Source: Alphaproteobacteria bacterium MarineAlpha3_Bin3
GTDB taxonomy: Bacteria > Pseudomonadota > Alphaproteobacteria > Rhodospirillales > Casp-alpha2
Assembly: GCA_002938075.1 (NCBI GenBank)
Contig: PTLK01000080.1
Location: forward strand, 1 to 7,862
Direction: 5' to 3'
DNA length: 7,862 bases
The translations under genes and the position numbers were made by a program. Positions 1-6,718 of this stretch are shown here, one piece after another. The stretch's first letter is position 1; the number at the start of each line of letters is the position of its first letter. Under the pieces are notes generated by a model that was not told where the DNA came from, did not search any database, and was given only the letters and a program-made list of their open reading frames with translations.

Positions 1-239
1 TTAACCTGGCCCGGGTGCTGACGGCGCCGGCCGACCTGTGGCTGCTCGACGAGCCGCAGACGGCCCTCGACAGCCAGGCTTCGAGGAGCCTGGACGCCGC
101 CATCGCCGATCACCGCCAACAGGGCGGCATGGTGGTGATGTCGTCGCACGCCGAGGCGGGCCTGAAAGACGCCGCACCCCTCGACCTCGGTGATTTCCAG
201 GCGCAAGGGAATGCAGAGTCGACGGGGTGGGCGGCATGA
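1..239 (+). CDS. ccmA: Cytochrome c biogenesis ABC transporter ATP-binding subunit CcmA (3' part only)
   Basis: Only the last 78 codons are present, read from base 3; the 5' part lies outside the window. CcmA is the cytoplasmic ATPase that, with CcmB, drives release of heme-loaded CcmE from the CcmC/CcmD complex. The visible part begins with NLARV, the tail of the helix after the ABC signature. It then shows Walker B (LWLLDEP, visible residues 12-18), the D-loop TALD (20-23) and the switch histidine in SSH (47-49). The Walker A and signature motifs would be upstream and cannot be checked. The TGA stop overlaps the ATG of ccmB in an ATGA. An ABC ATPase is certain from the motifs; the CcmA identity rests on ccmB following directly. 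Confidence 0.93.
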   Translation, partial: NLARVLTAPADLWLLDEPQTALDSQASRSLDAAIADHRQQGGMVVMSSHAEAGLKDAAPLDLGDFQAQGNAESTGWAA

Positions 240-901
240 GCGGTTTCGTGCTGGTTATCCGCCGCGATCTTCACCTCGCCTTCCGCCAGGGCTTCGAAAG
301 CCTGATGGTGGTGGCGTTCTTCGTCATCGCCGTGCTGCTGTTTCCGTTGGGCGTCGGGCCGGAACCCAACATTTTGGCCCGCATCCTCCCCGGCGTCATC
401 TGGGTGGCGGCGCTGCTGGCCTCGATGCTTTCGCTGGAACGCCTGTTCCAGACCGATTACGAGGACGGAAGCCTGGAACTGCTGGCGTTGCAGCCGGTCG
501 CGCTGGAGGTCATGGTGATGGCCAAGGTCACCGCCCACTGGATGACCACGGGGCTGCCGCTGATCGTCGCCGCGCCCCTGCTGGCGGTGTTGATGAACAT
601 GCCGGCCGACGGCTTGTGGGCGCTGATGGCGGCCCTGGTTATAGGGACGCCAAGCCTCAGCCTCATCGGCGCCATCGGCGCGGCGCTGATTTTAGGATCG
701 CGCCGCGGCGGCATATTGCTTTCGTTGCTGGTGCTGCCGCTCTACATTCCGGTGCTTATTTTCGGCGCCAGCGCCGTCGACGCCGTGCTTGGCGGGTTTT
801 CGGCCAAGCCGCAACTCCTGATCCTGAGTGGGCTTTTGGTGGCCGCGCTGCCGTTGTGCCCCTGGGCCGGGGCGGCGGCGTTGCGCCAAAGCATGGAATA
901 G
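236..901 (+). CDS. ccmB: Heme exporter / cytochrome c biogenesis permease CcmB
   Basis: CcmB is the inner-membrane permease half of the CcmAB transporter, which couples ATP hydrolysis to release of holo-CcmE. The 221-residue protein is the usual family length and has about six hydrophobic segments. Family-typical stretches are visible: an N-terminal RRDLHLAFRQG, FPLGVGPE near residue 36, FQTDYEDGSLELL near 71 and LVLPLYIPVLIFG near 165. I chose the ATG at 236 because it forms an ATGA overlap with the ccmA stop and gives the standard CcmB N-terminus. A GTG at 227 would add only three residues (MGG) and is less likely. There is no strong Shine-Dalgarno sequence, only a G-run about 8 nt upstream, so translational coupling to ccmA is probable. 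A TAG stop is followed by the only sizeable gap inside the operon. Confidence 0.96.
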   Translation: MSGFVLVIRRDLHLAFRQGFESLMVVAFFVIAVLLFPLGVGPEPNILARILPGVIWVAALLASMLSLERLFQTDYEDGSLELLALQPVALEVMVMAKVTAHWMTTGLPLIVAAPLLAVLMNMPADGLWALMAALVIGTPSLSLIGAIGAALILGSRRGGILLSLLVLPLYIPVLIFGASAVDAVLGGFSAKPQLLILSGLLVAALPLCPWAGAAALRQSME

Positions 902-924
902 GGCTTTCGATTGATCCCGGTCAA

Positions 925-953
925 TGGAAAACAGGCCATTCAGATAGTATCCT
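925..953 (+). promoter_or_regulatory. Possible internal sigma70-like promoter before ccmC
   Basis: The 61-nt ccmB-ccmC gap is AT-richer than the surrounding genes. It holds TGGAAA (925-930) and TATCCT (948-953) at 17-bp spacing, each matching 4 of 6 consensus bases. An alternative -10, TAGTAT, lies at 945-950. The same TGGAAA hexamer and 17-bp spacing occur before the lysE-family gene. A perfect 8-bp palindrome TCCTAGGA (950-957) overlaps the region and includes the AGGA likely to be the ccmC ribosome binding site. Weak matches of this kind arise by chance, so this is only a candidate. Confidence 0.3.
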
Positions 954-962
954 AGGACCATC

Positions 963-1733
963 ATGTTTCACCGTTTCGCCAATCCCGCCCGTTTCCTGCG
1001 CCTCGCCGCCGCCGTCCAGCCGTGGGCCGCCGGGGCCACGGTGGTGTTACTGGCAACCGGGCTGGTCCTCGGGCTGGTGGCGTCGCCGGCCGATTACCAG
1101 CAAGGCGAAACCGTGCGCATCATGTACGTGCACGTGCCGTCGGCGTGGATGGCGATTTTCTGTTATTCGGCGCTCGCCGGCGCCTGCGCCGTGGCGCTGA
1201 TCTGGAAGCACCCGCTGGCCGGGTTGGCGGCCCGGGCGACGGCGCCGATCGGCGCGGCGTTCACGTTTTTGGCCCTGGTCACCGGATCGCTGTGGGGCAA
1301 GCCCATGTGGGGGACCTGGTGGGTGTGGGACGCGCGCCTGACCAGCGTGCTGGTGCTGTTTTTCCTCTATCTCGGCTATATGGCGCTCGACAACGCCTTC
1401 GATGACCCCGGACGCGGCGCCAAGGCGTCGTCGATCCTGGCCCTCGTCGGTTTCGTCAACGTGCCGATCATCAAGTTTTCCGTCGATTGGTGGAACACGC
1501 TCCATCAGCCGTCGAGCGTCGTCAAGATGGGCGGCCCGGCGATCCACCCCTCGATGCTGACGCCGCTGTTGTTAATGGGTTTGGCGTTCACTACCTATTA
1601 CGTCTGGGTGTTGCTGATCCGCATCCGCCGTGAAATCATCGCCACCAAGATCCGCGCCCTGCAAATGCGCCAGGCCGCGGGCCAGGGCGCCGCCGCACCC
1701 GCCGCCGCGCCTGCCCCGGGGGAGGCCCGATAG
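963..1733 (+). CDS. ccmC: Heme-handling protein CcmC (WWD domain)
   Basis: CcmC is an inner-membrane protein that presents heme to the chaperone CcmE at the periplasmic surface. It is a 256-residue polytopic protein with about six membrane segments. The tryptophan-rich WWD motif WGTWWVWDAR lies at residues 116-125. The two conserved axial histidines are H57 (in YVHVPS) and H181 (in NTLHQPSS), matching the E. coli pair near 60 and 184. YQQGETVRIMYVHVP (45-59) is typical of the family. The ATG at 963 is supported by AGGA at 954-957, 5 nt upstream, and by the family-typical N-terminus (FANPARFLRL). The C-terminus has an Ala/Pro/Gly-rich tail after about residue 237, which looks like a disordered cytoplasmic extension. 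Only 2 nt separate its stop from ccmD. Confidence 0.97.
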   Translation: MFHRFANPARFLRLAAAVQPWAAGATVVLLATGLVLGLVASPADYQQGETVRIMYVHVPSAWMAIFCYSALAGACAVALIWKHPLAGLAARATAPIGAAFTFLALVTGSLWGKPMWGTWWVWDARLTSVLVLFFLYLGYMALDNAFDDPGRGAKASSILALVGFVNVPIIKFSVDWWNTLHQPSSVVKMGGPAIHPSMLTPLLLMGLAFTTYYVWVLLIRIRREIIATKIRALQMRQAAGQGAAAPAAAPAPGEAR

Positions 1734-1735
1734 CC

Positions 1736-1906
1736 ATGGACGCCCTCACTTCCTACTTCTACATGGACGGCTACGCCGGGTTCATTTGGCCGGCCTACGC
1801 AATCGTCACCGCCGTGCTGGTAGGGCTTTGGATGATTTCCCGGCGCTCGCTCCGGGATGCCGAACGCACGCTCGATACGCTCAGCCCCCCCGAGGACAGA
1901 CAATGA
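1736..1906 (+). CDS. ccmD: Heme exporter protein CcmD (small membrane protein)
   Basis: This small gene encodes 56 residues. CcmD is a single-span inner-membrane protein that stabilises the CcmABC-CcmE complex and is needed for release of holo-CcmE. The N-terminal stretch YMDGYAGFIWPAYA (residues 9-22) is the recognisable CcmD signature. One hydrophobic span covers about 15-35. It is followed by a basic and charged cytoplasmic tail (SRRSLRDAERTL), which fits the family layout. The start is well supported: GGAGG at 1721-1725 lies 10 nt upstream, and the gene sits between ccmC and ccmE as in most System I operons. Its TGA stop overlaps the ccmE ATG in an ATGA. It is short enough to be missed by automatic callers. 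Confidence 0.93.
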   Translation: MDALTSYFYMDGYAGFIWPAYAIVTAVLVGLWMISRRSLRDAERTLDTLSPPEDRQ

Positions 1907-2376
1907 AACGCAAACACAAGCGCCTGACCTTCGTCGTCATCGCCTTGGGCCTGTTGGGCGTAGCGGCGGGGCTGGTGTTGAGCGCGTTCGAGGAAAACAT
2001 CGTTTTTTTCTATAGCCCCACCGACATCGCCGAGAATAACGTCGCCGAAGGCCGGCGCATTCGTTTGGGCGGACTGGTCGAGGAAGGCAGCGTCAAGAAG
2101 GCCGGGGGCGCGGTGGTCAATTTCCGCGTCACCGACCTGACGACGGTGATCGCGGTCACCTACAAGGGGCTTTTGCCGGACCTGTTCAGCGAGGGCCAGG
2201 GCGTCGTCGCCGAAGGCGCGCTGCAAGGGGGCGTGTTCCGGGCCGACGAGGTGCTGGCCAAGCACGACGAAACCTACATGCCGCCCGAGGTCGCCGAGGC
2301 GCTGAAGAAATCCGGCAAATGGAAGGGCCCCGGGGAAAGCCAGGGGGAAAACAGGGGAAAGGATAACAACAAATGA
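1903..2376 (+). CDS. ccmE: Periplasmic heme chaperone CcmE
   Basis: CcmE is membrane-anchored and binds heme covalently through a histidine in the periplasm, then passes it to CcmF for attachment to apocytochrome c. The 157-residue protein starts with a basic MKRKHKR. A single signal-anchor helix follows at about 8-29, then an OB-fold-like beta domain. The heme-binding motif LAKHDETYMPPEV gives the attachment residue H121 and the ligand Y125, the H-x3-Y form found in most bacteria (not the Cys variant of archaea and sulfate reducers). The last 20 or so residues are a hydrophilic Lys/Gly/Asn-rich tail, as is common in this family. GAGGA at 1892-1896 lies 6 nt before the ATG. The start overlaps the ccmD stop and the end overlaps the ccmF start, both as ATGA. 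Confidence 0.97.
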   Translation: MKRKHKRLTFVVIALGLLGVAAGLVLSAFEENIVFFYSPTDIAENNVAEGRRIRLGGLVEEGSVKKAGGAVVNFRVTDLTTVIAVTYKGLLPDLFSEGQGVVAEGALQGGVFRADEVLAKHDETYMPPEVAEALKKSGKWKGPGESQGENRGKDNNK

Positions 2377-4355
2377 TTCCAGAAATCGGACATTTCGCCT
2401 TGATCCTGGCGTTGCTGGTCGCCTTCGTGCAGGCCACCATGCCGATGGTCGGCGCGCACCGGGGCAACCAGGCCTGGATGGCCATCGCCCGGCCCGCCGC
2501 CTTGACTCAGTTCGGCCTCGTCGCCGTCGCCTTCGGGTGCCTGACCCAGGCCTACGTGACATCCGATTTTTCCGTCCTCAACGTGTTCCAGAACTCGCAC
2601 ACGGCGAAGCCGCTGCTGTACAAGATCTCCGGCGTCTGGGGCAACCACGAGGGCTCGCTGTTGCTGTGGGTGATGATCCTCAGCCTGTTCGGCTCGGCGG
2701 TCGCCTTGTTCGGCACCAACCTGCCGCCGGGCTTGCGGGCCCGGGTTCTCGGCGTGCAGGCGATGATCGCCCTCGGCTTCTATCTGTTCATGTTGCTGAC
2801 CTCGAACCCGTTCGAGCGCCTGTCGCCCGTGCCCCTCAACGGCAGCGATCTGAACCCGTTGCTTCAGGACCCCGGCCTCGCCTTCCATCCGCCGATGCTT
2901 TATTTAGGCTATGTCGGGTTCTCGATGGCGTTTTCGTTCGCCATCGCGGCCCTGATCGAAGGCCGTGTCGACGCCGCCTGGGCGCGCTGGGTGCGGCCGT
3001 GGGCCTTGGCGGCATGGTGTTTCCTCACCGCCGGCATCACGCTGGGGTCGTGGTGGGCCTATTACGAGCTCGGCTGGGGCGGCTGGTGGTTCTGGGATCC
3101 GGTGGAGAACGCCTCGTTCATGCCGTGGCTGGCGGGAACGGCGTTGCTGCACTCGTCGACCGTTGTCGAAAAGCGCGACACGCTCAAGGGCTGGACCATC
3201 CTGCTCGCCATCGTCACCTTTTCGCTGAGCCTCTTGGGCACCTTCCTGGTGCGCTCGGGCGTATTGACGTCGGTGCATACGTTCGCCACCGACCCGGCCC
3301 GCGGTATTTTCATCCTCGGCCTTCTGATCGTCGTCATCGGCGGTTCGCTGGCGCTGTTCGCGTGGCGCGGGCCGGCGCTGGTCAGCACCGGAGTGTTCCA
3401 GCCGATCTCCCGCGAAGGGGCCTTGCTGTTCAACAACCTGGTGATGACCACGGCGGCGGCGGCGGTGTTGTTAGGCACGCTCTATCCGCTGTTGCTCGAC
3501 GCCATCGGCGGCGGCAAGGTCTCCGTCGGGGCGCCGTTCTTCAACGCCGTCTTCATTCCGCTGATGGTGCCGATGATCGTCGCCATGGCCGTCGGCCCGC
3601 TGCTGTCGTGGAAACGAGCCGACATGAAACCGGCGTTATCGCGGCTTTGGGCCGCCGGCGGGGTGATGATCGTGGCCATGATCGCCGTCTGGGCGGTGGA
3701 GACCGACGGTCCGTTCATGGGCATCGTCGGCATCGGGCTGGCGGCGTGGCTGTTCATGGGCATCTTGAGCGAACTGGCCGGCCGCATCCGCCTGTTACAG
3801 GGCTCGCTTTCGGAAAGCCTGAGCCGCCTCCGGCGCACCCCCCGGGCCGCCTGGGGCATGACGCTGGCGCATCTGGGCCTCGCCATCACCATCGCCGGCA
3901 TGACCGGGGCCGGGGCGTGGAAGGTCGAAAGCATCCAGGCCATGAAACCGGGCGACCGGGTAAGCGTCGCCGGCTATGACTTCGTCTTCGACGGCGCCCG
4001 GTCGGGCACCGGTCCCAACTATTCCATCCTTTCCGGCACCTTCCGGGTGCTCCGGGATGGCCAACTGGTGACCATGCTGTACCCGGAAAAGCGGGTCTAC
4101 AACGTGTCCCAGCAGCCGACCACCGAGGCCGCCATCCACACCACTTTCCTGGGCGATCTTTACGCCGTCGTCGGCGACGAGGACGAAACCGGCGCCTTCG
4201 TCACCCGGCTTTATTTTAACCCTCTTGTAGGATGGATGTGGGCCGGGGTCCTGATCATGGTCTTCGGCGGCGTGCTCAGCCTGTCCGACCGCCGCCACCG
4301 CGTCGGCGCGCCAAAGAAGCGCGGCGCCGGGCTGGCCCAGGCGGCCAGCGCTTAG
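2373..4355 (+). CDS. ccmF: Cytochrome c heme lyase subunit CcmF
   Basis: CcmF is the large inner-membrane subunit of the heme lyase. It takes heme from holo-CcmE and, with CcmH and CcmI, joins it to the CXXCH cysteines of apocytochrome c. The 660-residue length is typical, with many membrane spans and a periplasmic domain near the C-terminus (about 515-615) before a last helix at 619-637. GVWGNHEGSLLLW lies at 87-99 and the WWD motif WGGWWFWDPVEN at 235-246. All four conserved histidines are present: H172 (FHPPMLY), H260, H302 (VHTF) and H500 (LAH). They match the E. coli residues near 173, 261, 303 and 491. The EKRVYN...PTTEAAI block (572-588) is also conserved. AAAGGA at 2358-2363 precedes the ATG by 9 nt. 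There is no sign of the split CcmF seen in some organelles. Confidence 0.98.
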   Translation: MIPEIGHFALILALLVAFVQATMPMVGAHRGNQAWMAIARPAALTQFGLVAVAFGCLTQAYVTSDFSVLNVFQNSHTAKPLLYKISGVWGNHEGSLLLWVMILSLFGSAVALFGTNLPPGLRARVLGVQAMIALGFYLFMLLTSNPFERLSPVPLNGSDLNPLLQDPGLAFHPPMLYLGYVGFSMAFSFAIAALIEGRVDAAWARWVRPWALAAWCFLTAGITLGSWWAYYELGWGGWWFWDPVENASFMPWLAGTALLHSSTVVEKRDTLKGWTILLAIVTFSLSLLGTFLVRSGVLTSVHTFATDPARGIFILGLLIVVIGGSLALFAWRGPALVSTGVFQPISREGALLFNNLVMTTAAAAVLLGTLYPLLLDAIGGGKVSVGAPFFNAVFIPLMVPMIVAMAVGPLLSWKRADMKPALSRLWAAGGVMIVAMIAVWAVETDGPFMGIVGIGLAAWLFMGILSELAGRIRLLQGSLSESLSRLRRTPRAAWGMTLAHLGLAITIAGMTGAGAWKVESIQAMKPGDRVSVAGYDFVFDGARSGTGPNYSILSGTFRVLRDGQLVTMLYPEKRVYNVSQQPTTEAAIHTTFLGDLYAVVGDEDETGAFVTRLYFNPLVGWMWAGVLIMVFGGVLSLSDRRHRVGAPKKRGAGLAQAASA

Positions 4356-4361
4356 ACGCCG

Positions 4362-4913
4362 ATGTCGAAACGCGCGATCTATCTGGTGCCGCTGTCGGTG
4401 TTCCTGGTGATGGCGGTCTATTTCGCCATCGGCCTGACCAAGGACCCGAAGATCATCCCCTCGGCGCTGATTGACAAGCTGATACCCGAATTTTCCCTGC
4501 CGCCCATCGACAACGGGACTCCGCAAGGGTACGGCAAGGGATTTTCCAGCGCCGATTTCAAGGCCGGCGGGATTTCGGTGGTCAACGTGTTCGCCTCCTG
4601 GTGCCTGCCGTGCCGGGCTGAGCACCCGTTCATCACCAAGCTGTCGAAGATGAACGTGGCCAAGGTCTACGGCCTCAACTTCAAGGACACGCCGAAAAAC
4701 GCCCTTAAGTGGCTGCAGGAATTGGGCGACCCCTACGACGCCATCGGCGCCGACCCCCGGGGCCGCGTCGGCATCGACTGGGGCGTTTACGGGATTCCGG
4801 AAACCTTCGTCGTCGACGGCACCGGCAAGATCTACTTCAAATACGTCGGCCCCTTGAACGGCGATATCCTGGAAAACCAAATTCTGCCGGTGATCGAGAA
4901 GCTGAAGCGATGA
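4362..4913 (+). CDS. ccmG: Thiol:disulfide interchange protein CcmG (DsbE)
   Basis: CcmG is a periplasmic thioredoxin-like reductase tethered to the inner membrane. It keeps the apocytochrome CXXCH cysteines, or the CcmH disulfide, reduced for heme ligation. The 183-residue protein has an N-terminal anchor helix at about 7-25, then a thioredoxin fold. The active site WCLPC lies at residues 80-84 (C81, C84), in the context VVNVFASWCLPCRAEHP. The CcmG-type cis-proline motif GVYGIPETF lies at 141-149 (P146). The gene starts 6 nt after the ccmF stop, and no good Shine-Dalgarno sequence is visible there, so it probably depends on re-initiation. Its stop overlaps the ccmH start in an ATGA. No CcdA/DsbD-type reductant gene is seen in the window, so the electron donor must be encoded elsewhere. 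Confidence 0.96.
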   Translation: MSKRAIYLVPLSVFLVMAVYFAIGLTKDPKIIPSALIDKLIPEFSLPPIDNGTPQGYGKGFSSADFKAGGISVVNVFASWCLPCRAEHPFITKLSKMNVAKVYGLNFKDTPKNALKWLQELGDPYDAIGADPRGRVGIDWGVYGIPETFVVDGTGKIYFKYVGPLNGDILENQILPVIEKLKR

Positions 4914-5434
4914 AGACAGGGCCTTTCATTCTCGCCCTCCTATTGGGGCTTCTGTGGACGGCCCCCGCCTGGGCCGTCAACCCGGACGAGATGCTGGCCG
5001 ACCCGGTGCTGGAAAAAAGGGCCCGGGAAATCTCCAAGGGGCTCCGCTGCCTGGTGTGCCAGAACCAGTCCATCGACGATTCCGACGCCGACCTGGCCAA
5101 GGACCTGCGCATCATCGTCCGCAATCGACTCAAGGCCGGCGACAGCGACGGCGCGGTGGTCGATTACGTGGTCGCGCGCTACGGCGATTTCGTGCTCCTG
5201 AAACCGCCGTTCAAGGGGACGACGCTGGTGTTGTGGCTGGGGCCGGCGGTGATCGGGGGACTGGGCCTGTGGGCGATGATCGCCTTTTTGCGCCGTCATA
5301 GCGGCCAGGGGGGAGGGCAGGGAGGCGGAGCCCAGGCCGCCATAGCCAAGGCCGCGTCCCGGCCCAGGCCGCCACCACTCACCGACGACGAGAAAAAGAA
5401 GCTGCGGAAACTGCTGAAGGAAGACGGTCCGTGA
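4910..5434 (+). CDS. ccmH: Cytochrome c maturation thiol oxidoreductase CcmH (CycL type)
   Basis: CcmH is a membrane-anchored periplasmic protein of the heme lyase complex. Its cysteine pair reacts with the apocytochrome thiols and is reduced by CcmG. The 174-residue protein has a signal peptide at 1-22, with a predicted cut after APAWA. The signature LRCLVCQNQSIDDSDA follows, with C47 and C50. A three-helix domain runs to about 95, and a membrane span covers about 104-127. After the span come a Gly-rich linker (GQGGGQGGG, 132-140), a proline cluster and a charged end (LTDDEKKKLRKLLKE). This is the short CcmH form without a fused TPR domain; that domain is encoded separately by the next gene. 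The ATG overlaps the ccmG stop. Only a weak purine-rich ribosome site (GAGAAG) is visible, so coupling is likely. Confidence 0.96.
   Translation: MKTGPFILALLLGLLWTAPAWAVNPDEMLADPVLEKRAREISKGLRCLVCQNQSIDDSDADLAKDLRIIVRNRLKAGDSDGAVVDYVVARYGDFVLLKPPFKGTTLVLWLGPAVIGGLGLWAMIAFLRRHSGQGGGQGGGAQAAIAKAASRPRPPPLTDDEKKKLRKLLKEDGP
5417..5423 (+). promoter_or_regulatory. Ribosome binding site of ccmI
   Basis: AAGGAAG lies 7 nt before the GTG at 5431, inside the end of ccmH. It supports the GTG start of ccmI, which forms a GTGA overlap with the ccmH stop, over internal starts further in such as the ATG at 5461. Confidence 0.7.
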
Positions 5435-6654
5435 CCGGGCTTTGGGTCGCCGGCGTCCTGATGTCGGCCGTTGTCGCGTTGGCGATTGTGATGCCGCTGA
5501 TCCGCCGCCCCGGCGGACCGCAGCCCGGTCGCGGCGAATACGACATCACCGTCTACAAGGACCAGCTCCGGGAAATCGACAGAGACCGGGACCGGGGGCT
5601 GGTGGATGATGAGGAAGCCGAAGCGGCCCGGGTCGAGATCCAGCGCCGCATGCTGGCGGCTTCGGAGGCGGAAAAGAAACCCGCCGCCGGCGCCTCCCTG
5701 CCCCGGGGCCGCACGTCCGCCGCCGTCCTGGCGGTGGCGATTCCGGCCGCCGCGTTCGGGATCTATTTCACCCTCGGCTCGCCGGAGATGCCCGGCCAGC
5801 CCTTCGCCGGGCGCAACATCGCATCCGAAATCACCGCCCGCCAAGGCAAGCTGGACCGTAGCGAGGTCATGCAACTGGTGGCGCGGCTGTTGAAACGGCT
5901 CGAGGCGGACCCCAACAACGTCGACGGCTGGGTGCTGTTGGGGCGCACCTACCTGACCATCGGCAAATTCGAAGGGGCGCTGGCTGCTTACCGAAAGGCC
6001 ATGGAGGTCGGCAACCGCCATCCCGAAATCGTCACCGATTACGCCGAGGCCCTGGTGCTGTCGGGAAAGGGACAGGTGGGGCCGGAAGCCCAGGGCCTGT
6101 TCGAGGACATCGCCGAGGCCGACCCCTACAACCCCCGGGCCGGCTATTACCTCGGCCTGGGGCTGGCGCAACGGGGGAACCTCAAGGCGGCGTTACAGGC
6201 CTGGGTCGATTTGCGTGCCGTGTCGCCGCCCGGCTCGCCGTGGCTGGAAATGGTCGACCTGCAGATCGCCCGCGCCGCCGAGGACCTGCAGGTGGCGCCG
6301 TGGTCGGTGAAACCGTCGGCCAAGGCGCTGGCGCTGGCCAAGACCATGCCCGCGCCCGCCGCCCCGGCAGCCATGGAAACCCCGGGGGCAACATCGGCCC
6401 GTCCGTCCGCCCCATCCACCCAGCCGCCGGGACCCTCCGCCGAGGACGTCAAGGCGGCCTCGGGGATGTCGGCCGCCGACCGGCAAACGATGATCCGCAC
6501 CATGGTCCAGCGGCTCGCCGACCGGCTGCAGGAAAACCCCGACGATCTGTCCGGATGGCAGCGCCTGGCCCGCGCCTACGAGGTGCTGGGAGAGACGGGA
6601 AAGGCCAAGGACGCCCATGCCCGCGTCGAGGCATTGGCGAAAAAAGAACGTTAG
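5431..6654 (+). CDS. ccmI: Apocytochrome c chaperone CcmI (CycH), TPR protein
   Basis: CcmI binds the C-terminus of apocytochromes c and delivers them to the CcmF/CcmH lyase. The 407-residue protein fits the family layout. A first membrane helix lies at about 4-24, and a cytoplasmic loop with the CcmI signature (YKDQLREIDRDRDRGLV, then EIQRRML) at 42-75. A second helix covers about 95-114, and a periplasmic TPR region about 130-290, with a clear repeat at 150-193. A Pro/Ala-rich linker follows at about 305-340, and then a further TPR-like unit at 359-402 that resembles the first. The start is GTG, overlapping the ccmH stop as GTGA, with AAGGAAG 7 nt upstream. This is the last gene of the ccm run; the next gene begins 64 nt later with its own promoter-like sequence. 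Confidence 0.95.
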   Translation: MTGLWVAGVLMSAVVALAIVMPLIRRPGGPQPGRGEYDITVYKDQLREIDRDRDRGLVDDEEAEAARVEIQRRMLAASEAEKKPAAGASLPRGRTSAAVLAVAIPAAAFGIYFTLGSPEMPGQPFAGRNIASEITARQGKLDRSEVMQLVARLLKRLEADPNNVDGWVLLGRTYLTIGKFEGALAAYRKAMEVGNRHPEIVTDYAEALVLSGKGQVGPEAQGLFEDIAEADPYNPRAGYYLGLGLAQRGNLKAALQAWVDLRAVSPPGSPWLEMVDLQIARAAEDLQVAPWSVKPSAKALALAKTMPAPAAPAAMETPGATSARPSAPSTQPPGPSAEDVKAASGMSAADRQTMIRTMVQRLADRLQENPDDLSGWQRLARAYEVLGETGKAKDAHARVEALAKKER

Positions 6655-6659
6655 GTAAT

Positions 6660-6692
6660 CCCTCGCCCTTCCCCGCCACCCCTGGAAACCCC
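6660..6692 (+). terminator. C-rich, G-poor tract after ccmI, possible Rho-utilisation region
   Basis: About 21 of these 33 bases are C and only 4 are G, in a window where coding regions balance G and C. C-rich, G-poor RNA is what Rho binds, so the ccm transcript could be ended here by Rho. A 5-bp hairpin (CCGCC 6673-6677 with GGCGG 6693-6697, 15-nt loop) has no T-run after it and is not an intrinsic terminator. This is a composition argument only. Confidence 0.25.
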
Positions 6693-6711
6693 GGCGGCGA
6701 CGTCCTATAAC
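6683..6711 (+). promoter_or_regulatory. Candidate promoter of the lysE-family gene
   Basis: TGGAAA (6683-6688, 4 of 6 match to TTGACA) and TATAAC (6706-6711, 5 of 6 match to TATAAT) are spaced by exactly 17 bp. Transcription would be expected to begin at about 6717-6719, that is, at or within 2 nt of the ATG at 6719. No Shine-Dalgarno sequence lies before that ATG, so the mRNA may be leaderless. TATAA-like words are uncommon in DNA this GC-rich, which favours a real -10. Confidence 0.5.
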
Positions 6712-6718
6712 CCTACCC

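Noticed and set aside
227..235. GTG at 227 as the ccmB start
   Set aside because: It adds only MGG; the ATG at 236 makes the usual ATGA overlap with ccmA and gives the typical CcmB N-terminus.
190..1200. A 336-codon open frame on the + strand across ccmB and ccmC
   Set aside because: It is a shadow frame in GC-rich DNA: an Arg/Gly/Pro-rich product with no recognisable domain, overlapping two clear conserved genes and their gap.
3795..4880. A 361-codon open frame on the - strand opposite ccmF and ccmG
   Set aside because: Its product is low-complexity and rich in Asp/Gly/His/Ala, it lies wholly opposite conserved coding sequence, and it has no family motif; it is an antisense shadow of codon bias.
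5300..5330. G-rich tract in ccmH as a G-quadruplex or repeat array
   Set aside because: It encodes the Gly-rich linker after the CcmH membrane span; the irregular G-runs are explained by glycine codons, and there is no sign of a tandem array.
5296..6171. A 291-codon open frame on the - strand opposite ccmH and ccmI
   Set aside because: Same reasoning: no motif, Gly/Gln/His-rich, and fully explained by the high-GC codon pattern of the + strand genes.
6673..6697. Intrinsic terminator after ccmI
   Set aside because: The CCGCC/GGCGG stem is short, the loop is 15 nt and no T-run follows.
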